Part shown: positions 39,130 to 50,466 of the stretch, piece by piece
Numbering within the stretch: position 1 is the first letter of the stretch
How the letters are laid out: the number at the start of each line of letters is the position of its first letter
DNA from: Desmodesmus armatus
Taxonomy: Eukaryota > Chlorophyta > Chlorophyceae > Sphaeropleales > Scenedesmaceae
DNA: 64,000 nt
Direction: 5' to 3'
NCBI GenBank assembly: GCA_007449985.2
Contig: VIIQ02000691.1
Coordinates: 1 to 64,000 of the forward strand
Notes under the pieces: generated by a model
Databases searched by the model: none
Seen by the model: the letters and a program-made list of their open reading frames with translations, nothing else
Told to the model about the DNA's origin: nothing
Position numbers and translations under genes: made by a program

Positions 39130-41366
39130 CTGTATCTGCCCTATCACATAGGGTTGCTGATGCTGCAGGCGTGTCTGTACAGTCAACCTCATTCAATGAC
39201 CCTGGCAGGAGCCTTCTACACTTCCCACAATCCCAAGGGCTCCTTGCATAGCCCGCCATCTGAAAACCACCCAAGCACAAACCACAAGCACAAACGATAC
39301 ATATAGCGTCCCGCCCAGCAAATCCGTGCTGGACATTGCAGCAAACAGATGTCTCCAAGTACATATCCAACAACCTGTGCGATGAGAAGGAAAGTGCAGG
39401 GCAACGTACATACTCACGTACAGGGCTATCCCTATGCAGAGGACAACAACAGCTGCCGGCCACACCCCTGATGCTGTTGCATTTCCCTGATGCTGTGGCC
39501 TTCCCCTGCCGCTGTGGCGCCCCTAGGAAAGGCCAGGGCGGCACAGCAGGTGTCCCAGCTCTTGGGAGTGGAGTCTCAACACCATTCCACACATAAGCAG
39601 CAGCGGTCTTGCAGCGTTTGTCGCTAGCATGGTCCGTGATGGACCTGCACCGCTTGTGCACACTTGCCATGTGTGCCTGTGCGCATGCACACTCCACGTG
39701 CCACGTGGGGTGTCCCATAACGAATCCCGCTCAACACTTTTGGGGTGGCATGGTCTAACCCCTCATTCAACATGCAGACAACCAGCAGCCCTAGTAGTAA
39801 ACACAGATCCTTCAGACCTTCAAAAAACCCTTCAAACCTTCAAAAAGCCCTTCCAGCAGCCATAGTAAAACACAGATCCTTCAAACTTTCAAGAAACAAA
39901 ACACAGATCAGGCAAGCTGGCAACTCGTCAGTGGTCCACCCCAGCCCAGTCCGGCTGCACCCAACACAGAAACACTACCCACAGTCTTGATGTAATACGG
40001 AGACGCAGACCCCTAAAAGACCAGACAGATCTACTCGCCAGATTGGTGAACCTCTGGCGGCTGATAGAGACCACCTTATGTTTCAACCTTTTCTTTTTTG
40101 TGAAAAAGTTACTCTTCTTCCTCACAAAGATGTACAACCCATTGCCGGCAACGCGGCAGACCCAAGATGATGACCAGCACCAGGGGTGCAATGCTGTGCA
40201 ACAGTAGTTTTGAGCATGTGGCCATGTGCAACAGACTTGAGTAGGCCAGGTCTTTCTGAAAGTTGAGAAAAGGCCAAGCCCGTACAACTCGCCGGCCAAC
40301 CTGGCGACGAAAACCAGACAATTGAAACCACCACAACATTGCCCCTGGGGTTTGGGGTTGACCACAGCAAGACAGCTCCATGACCATGGCCACCATGTGC
40401 TGCCAGCAGTCAGTGACTGTGCTGATCCACTGGGTTTCCATGCACAGGGTACCTCATAGAAAGCCTTCGCTGAGCACCCCTAGCAATTTTTGTCCTGCAC
40501 AGCACTTGCTGTGAGTGCTTCACCACCAGACATGTGCCGCTTGCACCTGGACCTGCCATGCGTGCAGCCAACAGGTAATAAACAAGCGTGCCTCCCACAC
40601 AGGCCAGAACACGATACATCCCACAAAGACGGCCACAAGCAGCACCACAAGCAGGAACTTCCAAGCTTGCTTGCACCAATGCCGCAACTTGAAGCGTCGT
40701 ACTTCTGCAACGCCACACCGCTTCAGATGGGGTTGTGCTTTGCTTTGACGACCCAACATTGCCCATCTGTACAACATACATCCCCATAACCTACATGCCG
40801 GCACAAATGTTCGTTCGCACACTGAGGTATACTCCCTGCATCTCTTTTGCATCTTTAAGGCATTCAGAACTTGAGGTTCCATCAATTTCAGGCAGCTTGT
40901 GCAGCATGCACTGCAGCATCTGCAACTGCATAGCTGCAGCAGCAAGTGACACCCATACCCTTGTCGGAAACATGCTCAGCAACAACAGCATGCCGCAACC
41001 ATGTGCCCTGTAGCAGCGCATCCCCACCACATATATACCACATACACCTAGGTCTCCATAACTTCCACCTGTTACCGCATAGAAAGGCATTGACATACAA
41101 GTGTTGCAAAAAAAACACCAACAACGTGGCAGCATGCTCTTTGTACTTGTGTTTGTTATACGTCGTGCTGCGTACAATCCTGCGCCATGTGCCAAGGCAT
41201 GCATTGAATGGATGCGTCAGCGTTGCACAGCGTCTGTGGCTTGGCCAAACCGTGGGCCAAACCAAGCAACCACACCAGCACAACACCCTTCCACCCACAG
41301 CAGGTGTCAAGGTGGTTGCAACTCGATGCTTTGGCCCCCTTGTGCTGGACGATGGACGCCAGGTAA

Positions 41367-41632
41367 CACCCAAAACCCCAGTCCTGCTGAGCATGCCTCC
41401 GTACCCACAACCCCAGCACAGAGCAAAACCCCGGTCCTGCTGAGCCTCCATGCCCACAACCCCAGCACAGAGCAAAACCCCAGTCCTGCAGAACGTGCCT
41501 TCGTGCCCACAACCCCAGCACAGAGCAAAACCCCAGTCCTGCAGAACGTGCCTTCGTGCCCACAACCCCAGCACAGAGCAAAACCCCAGTCCTGCAGAGC
41601 AAGACTTCTTGCCCACGACCCCAGCACAGAGC
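41367..41632. repeat. About 52-bp tandem array, five copies
   Basis: Five units sharing AAAACCCCAGTCCTGC and ACAACCCCAGCACAGAGC. The left segmental copy has one unit at the equivalent place (about 35276-35330), so the array expanded after or was lost since duplication. It is non-coding. Confidence 0.93.
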
Positions 41633-41774
41633 AACACTAAGAGTGCCATTGTAGCATGTGACACGTCATTGGTCTCACACCAGATTGGTACAGGGATGCA
41701 AGGATTATGTTGTCAACTCAGCACAGCCTGCATGCTCCTATGGCGCATCAGCTGGTAGCAGCAGTAGCAGCACA

Positions 41775-43432
41775 TCAGCTGGTAGCAGCAGTAGCAGCAA
41801 AGGCGCCAAAACCTGACTTGTAGAGGCCATGCCAGGCCCCCAGCACCGTCCAGCCCAGGACCATGGAGGGGTACAGTACCAGCAGCACGCCCTGCAGGAC
41901 AGGTGCAGGACAGCAGGCATGGTGGTTCTTCGAGATGGACACAGACAAACGATGTCCAACAATGAAATTGGAACTCTTTTTTAACTGTTTTGATTAGGCA
42001 AAAAGGAGAGGGCACAGCATGCTGAGGGGCTGTATGCACTAACAGATGCTGACATGTGCTGCTGCCCAATAAAATCATGCTTTCACTGCGATTGTCCATG
42101 GTCTGCACATGCTTTGCACAGCCAGCGGGGCTTGTGGGGCACCAATGTTATAGACTTCAGCTGTTCCACATTATGCTGAGCCCGTGGTTCCTGCACGCAC
42201 CTGGGCAACCATAAGGCCAGTGGGCAAGCCATACAGGTGCTTCTGCATGGCTGCAACAGCAGGTGGCAGCTGCTGCTTGAACTTCAGCCGCTGGCCACGC
42301 TCAAACCAGTGCACTAGGTAGGCGCACAAGCAGGCCACCATCACCTGCAGCAGCAGCATGGATCAACAACGATGTTGGTGCTTTCTGACATTCCATGCTA
42401 GCAGGTGCATGCAAGGTGCGACGGATGCAAACTTCATGTCCTGCAATTACTTCAGCTCCATGCACCAGCCCAGCAAATATGATGCACCAGCCCAGCAAAT
42501 ATGATCCAGGTTCCCTGTGGCAGCCAACAGCAAGTGCAGGAAAGGCATGCCAATCAACTCTCACCAGTGTGGTGTTGAGCGTGGTGACGCACACACCATG
42601 TGCCATGTCAGGTTGGTCCAAGCTGCGCCTCCAGATGCCCAGGGTGGCGCGGTCGTACACAGCTGCTGCTGTTCCCCATCCCGCTGTGTGTGGCCCTGCC
42701 AGCACTGAGCGGCAGCTGCTGGGTGCTGCTGACGCGAGCAGCAGCACACTGAGCAGCCCCTCTGCTATGGACACCCACCAGGAGTTGAGGAAGTAGAAGT
42801 TCATTATGAGCGTGTGCGCGCAACCGGACCCCACCCAGAGCAGCGTGAAGGCTGCCTGCCAGTTGGTGCTGGCCTGCACCGGCTGCCTGAGCAGGACAAA
42901 ATCCAATTGGATATTGGGGCCCAGCCGCCTGATCGCTGTGATGGCTGACCTGCGCTTGTTGTAGCGTTCAATATCGCTGTACCGGTGGTACCAAGCCCAT
43001 GACTCAAACGCTGCAGGGATCAGCACTGTCAGCAGGTTCCAAACGTTGCAGCTGCCACCGAAGACGGCGTTTGCGAGGCATCCCACCCAGATCAGCAAGC
43101 TGGTGGGTAGGCCGAGTGCGTCCACAAAGTACAATGTTGAGCATCGGTAGTGTCTTTGAAAGGCACACTCCACAAACCAGGGCCAGAACAGCAACAGGTG
43201 CTTGTCGAGTGTGCTTCGTTGGTCAGTCCTGCAACACACACCCACACACACACTGAGCAAACCCACTCTTGCAGGTTTCACCATTGTGCTGCGTAAAAAT
43301 ACGCCCTACAGTGTCAGCTCCCCCGTGCTAAGTCACCTTCTGTTACTGCCCCAGAAGGCCCAGCCTAGCGTCTGCTGCCAAGGTGCTGCTGTGCTGCTGC
43401 TTGGGGTCCTCACGCTGCAGCTCGTGACGCAT
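41775..43432 (-). CDS. Six-helix membrane protein, unknown function, copy C, 336 aa
   Basis: Exons 43432-43347, 43228-42565, 42344-42201 and 41891-41775 match those of copy B in size to the base (86, 664, 144, 117) and in phase. Hydrophobic segments and the FWPWFVECAF, SWAWYHRYSD and LRQPVQASTNWQ blocks are conserved. The strongest difference is RLGPNIQLDFV against RLGILPHLAFV in B, next to a stretch almost identical in DNA. The gene starts about 1 kb downstream of the SF3A2 stop on the same strand. Function and family are unrecognised; a membrane location follows from the hydrophobicity only. Confidence 0.85.
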
Positions 43433-44406
43433 GCCTTGATGCTTGAGCACGAAGGTTCTGAGGTTGAAAGTTTGCTTTGTGGCTCCGTCCTTCCCCCCAT
43501 CTGGACAAACGTCTGGGGGTTTGGCCATGCTGGGTACCCGGAGCAATTGCACCGTTCACGCCATCACACAAGAGGTGATCTTCAGCACCAAAGTTTCATG
43601 ATGACGGCGTTCGCAGGAGGCTGCAAATAGATGATCCCGCCTTCAGTGGGCAGTGGGGGAAGGGAAATTGAGTGGGGGCATGTTTGCAAGCAGCCTGGGC
43701 CCCTTTCCAGATGCCCACAGTGTCTGGCAGCCAGGCAGCGGCCACGTGCAGAGGCATGCTCCTGCCTTTCATGGACAACACACTGGCCTGACAGACACTC
43801 CTAGCAGTAGGGCCAGCCGCAACCATGCTGCAGATCAAACACACTCCAGCTCACACATTAAAATGGTTGCGACATGGCAGGAAACCATCCTCGCCTGCCT
43901 ACGCTGTCCCTCAACCTGCACCAAGCAACGCAATTATACAACGTCTCGAGTGACAACATGAGCAGCACAAACACCCAGTTGTAAACAGCAGCTGCCCTCT
44001 CCAAGCCACAAGGCACAAGGTCGCACAAAGTGGGTCTGACTACACTGCAGACTTGTCACAGGTGCCGCAACAGAGGTCACCCACTGCACACAAAGTGCTG
44101 GACAGCCCTCCTGAAAAAGGCTCGAGTCAGGACTTCTGTGATTGCACCCCAGTGCAGGCCCAGCAGCACACAGGATGCACTGCGCCACCCACATGACCTC
44201 AGCCACACCCATGCTGAACAGCGGCCATGCCGGGTAGGCAAAGGGGATGGCTGTGGCGCAGGTCGCCAGCAGGACTGGCACCGGCGCCCACTCGTCTGCC
44301 AGAACACCCGCTTAACTGCACTTTCGTCTGCTGCATGCACTAGCCGCAGGGTGCACATCCCCTGGTTCCATTCGCACCCTGCGCCGGTGCAGCCCACATG
44401 CACCTC

Positions 44407-47400
44407 TCACATGGGCGGCGGTGGGGGCGGCGGCAGGCTGTCTGGTGGGGGTGGGGGCGCCATGCCTGCTGCTGCTGCTGGTGCTGGGGGCGGTGGTGGC
44501 ATCATCTGCAGAAAGCATGGGACACAGCAGCACAACAGGATGACACAAGGAACATGAGACAGCCAAGCCTCCTCGAATTAAAGTATTTAAATTAATTAAT
44601 TTAATTACATTTTTTGAATGAATGGACAGCATTACACCTGGATCATTGCAGTGACTGCTGCTCCTCACTTTCTAGTAGTGCCCAGGCTATCCTGTGAAAG
44701 AGAACCTAACCACACACACATGCCTCGCATGTTGATAGTATGCTAGCTACACATGCAACCTCAATGCCTAACACACCGACTTGTTCACCAACGGAGATGC
44801 AAATTCATCGCATCAACAACACGCCCATCAAGGATATCTCGTCAGTTGTCAAAAAGGAAACATTTTACTCCCCATGCCGAGGCAACATTGCACTGACTTG
44901 ATGTGAGAGCCGCCGCATGCACTCACCAGTGTTTTTGTTAGTTGGCGATTTTGCCAGATTTGGCGAATTTTAGGTAAATCCTTTGGCTAAAAGGGAAAAT
45001 TGCATGGCACATTTCGCCAAAAACTGTAGCCAAATGAAATTCAAGGGCACTCACCGGTGGGGGTACAGGTGGTGGCACTGGGGGTGGTGCGATTGGTGGT
45101 GCCCCAGGGGGCATCATGGGGGGCCGTGGGGGTGGTGGCATCCCGGGGGGCCCACCAGCTGGCACCATGGGGGGAGGCACTGGAGGGGGCATCATGCCTG
45201 TATGCGAGGGGGGGGGGGCACATCAGCACATAACACACACACATTGTTGAACGCATGTGTTGACCACATTGGGTAGTGCTCTTCGCTCTTCTCACCCGCC
45301 TATGTTGCCATATGCTGAGCTGAGGTTTGGGATCCCCTGGCCAGAGCTGAGGTTTGAGATCCCCTCCCACAAGTACTGTGCTGTACTATATAACACAAGC
45401 TCTACAAAGCCGCAGCTGGGTATGCCACACAGACAACAGCTGCAGTTGCTGTGGCCAGCACCCCACACTCACAACTGCTGCACCAGCCCACAGATTGACA
45501 TCGTGGATTGGATTGGTGCCATGAAACCCACTAAAAATCAGCGGCAGCAGCAGCAGCAGCTCACCTGGTGGGGGCCTGGGTGGTGGGATGCCTGGGGGGA
45601 TGGGTGGCGGCTGCCCGCCCATCATGGGTGGGGGTGGCGGCAGGCCGGGCTGCATGCCGCCTCCCCCTGGTGGCTGCTGCTCGCGGGGTGCCTTGAACAC
45701 CACCTGCATGCTGTACATCTTGGCATCAGGGTCCCTGCACGGGGGCAGGGGAACAGGAGGAGGTCTCACCATCAACAGTGTGAGTTGACAAACAAAAACC
45801 CTCCCCTGTCACCATTTTGGGGGAGTATGTTACATGGACATAATCGCCAAACAACAATGGCATTGCCCACCAGGATCGAGCCAGGTGAACCTCATAAGTT
45901 GTCTCCCCTGCGGTGGTTTGCACCACCTACACCGGGTTGACCAAAGAAGGCAGAACCACCAGAATTGCAGCAAGTGCCAGCCATGCTAGGAACCTATTGT
46001 GTGCAGAGATGAGGGCAGGCGACTATACCAGTGTGGACACAAGAAACAGAACAAAGTCATTCAAATACCCATGGTAAGGCCAAGCAGGCGTGCTCTGCGC
46101 ACTTTCATTTTGTACAAAGTGTGTGCCAGAGCCGACTGTTCGGCATGTTGAAACACAGTAGCAACACAATCTTGGTCACCCAACTGGACTGAAGCCGGGT
46201 CAGCAAAGGCTGGGCAGGCGGTGCGCAGATCATCATTTTGCTGGTCAAATGCAAGGAACCCTCAAAGTAACATCATCATTCTCACCAGTGTGAGTAGAAG
46301 AAGCCCTCCTGCTTGACCGCCTCTGCATTGGGCACCTTGAATGCCACCACCTCGTACGGCTCAGCAGCAAACAGCAGGTACTGGTAGTTCTTGTCAGCAG
46401 TCTCCACACGCTGCTCGTAGGCCGACATGAAGCGGTGACGGGGCTTGCTGCCCTCCTCTATCTCAGGGTACTCCACCTGGTGGGGTGGGGGGTGGGCAGG
46501 GGGTGAGACAGGGTGTCGCAGAGACGGGCTTCATTGGGGCGGCAATTGCCAGAGATTCACATGTGCTTGTTGCGGACACGTCCTTACACGTGCAGTCGGG
46601 AAAGGCGAGGCACTCTTGACACAGCCAATTGAAGCTTGCCGATCGAAGGTGTGCAATGGGGTGAGAGGTTGGCATTGCTGCAAGCGATTCAGCCCGACAG
46701 CATGTGATTCAATAGAGTCACTTCATAACGTCTATCGACTACTACCAGTGCTGCCCCCAGGCTGCACAGCCTGCAGCTTGACACCCCCATTACCTGGAAG
46801 AGGAGGGAGCGCTGCCGCGTCTCCTGGTCAAACTGCTTTGTCACTCGGTACCCAGGCCGCCCGATCTTGACTGCAGCACGAAAGCAGGAACATCATGGTG
46901 CATACAGGACATACAGGGCACACAGCTCAGATGACCTTGACTGTCTTACTGGCGCACTCAAGAATGTATTATACGCTACCTAGCGTGAACGTCCGTAAGG
47001 GTGCATAAAACATGGGCACAAAACAGCATGCACACCGCGCACAAACCACACAGTACACCCAAGGTGCAGGCCCTGGCATCAGCTGTTGCTTCACGTGTCC
47101 TCTACATGCCTGGAAAGCATGCCAACCTAGTACTCTTTGGGACAGCATGTACATCTGGAGCCACACACGTTACGACGCAAGGTTCACATGCAAGGAGCTG
47201 CACCGAGCCCAGCTAAACCGCCGCACTGGCACTGGACCCCGGACCCTGGACACATCCGGTCTGCCTTGCCAGTGCTGCACAGCGCTGTTGTCTGTGTGGC
47301 TTGTTTAGATCCGGTTGGTTGCTGGGCATAAGCTACTCGGGAGACCAACACAGAGTGTGATACCAACACAGGACAACAGCGCCCTACCTGTTTTCTTGAT

Positions 47401-49050
47401 CTGCACTCGCCGCTGCGGTGCTGGTGCTGCTGCCTTCTCCTGAGCTTCACGAGCTGCACGCTTCGCCAGGTTCTGCTGATGGCGCTTGCCCTGCACAACG
47501 ACGAATCAACAGGACACAGCGCACAGCACAGCACAGCACACCACACCACACAGACAGCATGTTGCAGACGATCACATGATTGTTGCAGGCGACAAATGCA
47601 TGATTGTGTTGATCACAAGGCAAGTGGCTGCAAGTATGTGGCTGCAGCAGCATGTGGCGCATCGTGCTGGCTGCACCTGCGGCAAACTCCAGCAGACCTG
47701 TACTAGCTGTTGCATAGTTTGTCTCTTTGTCACTTGCTGCACTGCAAAAGAACGTGCTGCATCCCACCGGGGATGCTGGCAGTATTTCCAAAGGCATTTG
47801 CATCTGTGCAGTTGCTGTCCAAAAAGGTTACTTCTGCTTGCACGTGCTGACATTGCTGTACCTGTGTGTGCGCCAGGTAGTTGCCCTCATTGTTGTGGAC
47901 GGTCAAGCACAGGCGACACTCGATCTGCACAAGCACAGCAGCAGGCAGGCAGGGTGGCGTCCGTGGAGCCGCAAGGGTACCCCAACCACCAGAGGACAGG
48001 GTTGACCACTGATCCGTGCACGTTACGATGATTGTTGATGCAGGCGACCAGCGTACGAGCATGTGCTGGAGATATGGGCTGCAGGGCGCCTGCTGTGCAG
48101 GTGCCACAACGCCACCTGCCGCGAGCACACGCTGCGGCCTGCATTAGCTGCTGCTGGCAAAAGCTGCAAGGCAGCTGCAGGTGATGCAGGCCTGCTGGTG
48201 ACATGTGCTGCACGGCAGCTGCTGCCTGGTGCTGTGTGCGAGCCGCTGCTGTGTTGGGGCGTGCTGGCACCCCACAAGGAGCTGCAGGACAGCCGCAGCA
48301 CTTGCAGCCGCTACCGCCGCTGCAAGATAGGTAGGGCAGCTGCTGTGTGGGTGCACGCTGGAAGCCACCTAGCAGCTGCAAAATAGCCAGCACAACTGCA
48401 AGATAGCCAGGGCAGCTGGAAGACAGCCAGCGCAGCTAAAAGACAGCCAGGGCGGCTGCAAACTAGCCAGGGCCGTTACAAATCAGCCAGGGCAGCTGCC
48501 AGACAGCCAGGGCAGCTGCAGCATGTTGACTGACCTGGCCCAAGTGGTTGCGCATGTAGTAGGGGTCCTTCGCAAGATCGATGGTCTCCATCGCCAACCG
48601 CCGCAACCGCTCGCGGCGGTCAATGCCCTGCGCAGGGGAGGCAAAGACGAAGACGACAGAAGGAGCAGTGAGTGATCAGCAGTGAAGTATGTTCAATCAC
48701 TGGGAAGTGTGGAATGCAAGGTTATTGATGTCGAGCATGTGGTGGAGTAGGTGCTGCTGATCTTGATCAAGGACCAAACTGGCAAGCTTGCTGGGGTGGA
48801 GCTGCTGGGGTGCATTGCTGACGGGCTGAAACTGCGTGCTGAGATGAGAGTGCATGTTCGAAGAACAAAGTGAGGTGGCATGTGTGGGACGTTGATCTTG
48901 ATGTGCTTTTGATGCAGCAGCTGCTATGACTGCATGCTGTGGCAGGCAACAGGAACGAGGGGGGCAGCTGTCACGCACCTCCTGTTGGGCGCTGGCCACC
49001 CCTCCACTGCCGGGCTTGGCGCCATGTTCACGGGCGCTAAGGAAGCTCAT
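44407..49050 (-). CDS. SF3A2: Splicing factor 3A subunit 2 (SAP62/Prp11), 336 aa
   Basis: Part of the SF3a complex of the U2 snRNP in the nucleus, needed for pre-spliceosome assembly. Nine exons: 49050-48979, 48627-48535, 47924-47862, 47490-47388, 46870-46794, 46476-46286, 45734-45565, 45197-45055 and 44505-44407. The N-terminus has KPGSGGVAS, DRRERLRRLAMETIDLAKDP and a matrin-type C2H2 finger (C58, C61, H74, H80) around LHNNEG/YLAHTQGKRH-like sequence. KIGRPGYRVTKQ, PRHRFMSAYEQRVE, YLLFAAEPYEVVAFKVP and FYSHW follow, all family hallmarks. The last about 120 residues are Pro/Gly/Met-rich, shorter than the heptad-rich tail of animal proteins. Exon 8 ends at a donor inside the duplicated 9-bp site of a small insertion. 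The last two exons are copied at 38651-39129. Confidence 0.96.
44928..45046. mobile_element. 119-bp insertion with 9-bp duplication spanning a splice donor
   Basis: Relative to the duplicated left copy, 119 A/T-rich bases are inserted and GCACTCACC is present on both sides (44919-44927 and 45047-45055). On the gene strand the duplicated bases read GGTGAGTGC, the exon 8 donor itself. The insert has 8-bp inverted TTTGGCGA/TCGCCAAA motifs inside. It looks like a small non-autonomous DNA element. Confidence 0.75.
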
Positions 49051-50466
49051 GGAAAAGACTCTACTTGTTACTACGCCAGCAGCAGCCGCGGCTGCACTTG
49101 AGGAGGGACTGCCCCTCTGCTGCTGCTGCCGCTGCTACTGATGTTCTTGCTTGGACACCGCCCGGTAGGGCCAAAAGTCTGGCTGAACACCAAAAAGATA
49201 TCAAATGATTCCGATACTACTGAGGATGGACTGTTCGGTGTCTTGAACACTTGAGGATGGAGCACCTGTGTTGTGATCTCAGCGACTGTGCCTGAAGTGC
49301 AAGGGTGGCTGCGACCTCGATGCAACTTCCCGATGACTTGCTTCTGGTTGAACAGACGTTTGTGGAGCTATGCCGATGAAGCAACATATTCACAATTTCA
49401 TTTCAAAGGGGAGTGACAGAACTGATCTACAGTCAACTGTTAGCCCCTCCTACTGATAGTATGACGGATGGATTATTGATTGTGAATGTGATTGGAGTTG
49501 TGATGTTTATTATTGGGAGCTTGTGCAACCCCGCTGCATCTTTAAGTGCTCAGATCAATCTGCTGTATGACCTCAGATTTCTTGACATGGGCTACCAAAC
49601 TTGCCCACACCCAGGAAAACAGGCAGGTGCAGCGGACAGCCACAACCCAGAATGCAAACACATTGTTGCAGATACAGTCGGCTTCATAAGGTCCAAAGGT
49701 CACAACAGGCTGGAGCCTCCAGTCTGAGTCACAGCTTGCCGACAGGCTGGCCAGCATTGAGCTGGGCGCCTGGCTGACCTGCCGCAACAACTTCTTGCAC
49801 ATGTTGGCGGTGTGCTGCAGAGCTTGCAGACTTGCCCAACATCCACAGGCGCACTGATGCGCAGCCGGGCACCAGTGCTATCAAATGCACTACAAGTCAG
49901 CAGTCACTGCTGAGTGCACATGCGAGCCAATCAAAGAATGCAGCAAACTTCTGCTGCGTCAGGCAATGCACAGGGGTGTTCTCACAAGCCTACACAGTAC
50001 ACAGACAATATGCCGCCCCTGCATGATGAGCAGGATTGCACTCTCCGTCTCGGCATACTGCTGACCAACTGCGGATTGCCACAGCACTGCAGACTGCCTC
50101 AGGCAGTCTGAGGCATATCAGGCTGATATGGCCAGCAGCCTGAGGGCCAAGTGTTCAGTCCCTCTCCTCATGTACAAAATGCTGCCCAGGACATATTGCC
50201 ACACCTCACTGCCATCGTGCAGGCAAGTCACAGCCAAACAGCCTCATCCTGTGCTTGCTGCTGTCTGGACACACATGCCCCGCACTGCACTTCAACCCGC
50301 ACAGTCATGTCACAGCATGCCAGCTGCTGCTGCTGAACATTCACCTTTCAAAAGATGATACCGCAAATCACTCGATGTTCCAGTCTGCTGTCCGGACACA
50401 TCTGCACAGCACTGCACCTCAACCCGCATAGGCAGGTCACAGCTGCTGGTGCGCAGCACCAACCCT
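49051..50466. other. Intergenic region, no gene recognised
   Basis: Holds the upstream region of SF3A2 and the 3' flank of the first RING gene. Two related blocks (about 50268-50315 and 50388-50440) share GGACACA and CACTGCAC-TCAACCCGCA. No exon is recognised. Confidence 0.5.

Larger units (their letters stand above)
33633..39135. repeat. Segmental duplication, left copy
   Basis: Parallel in order and orientation to 39621-45205: non-coding sequence, membrane-protein gene, then the last two exons of SF3A2. Recognisable starts are CGCTAGCATGGTC at about 33635 and 39623, and both ends stop after GCATCATGCCTGTAT. Identity varies strongly along the length. This copy also holds the MITE-like insertion at 37516-38003. 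Confidence 0.88.
39621..45205. repeat. Segmental duplication, right copy
   Basis: Counterpart of 33633-39135, offset by about 6.0 kb. It contains gene C and, at its right end, the true last two exons of SF3A2, so the duplication most likely arose here and the left copy is derived. About 485 bases (39136-39620) separate the copies and hold no recognised gene. Confidence 0.88.

Noticed and set aside
38978..39718. 246-codon frame on the minus strand
   Set aside because: Only its last part is the duplicated SF3A2 exon; the rest is the unspliced flank without similarity.
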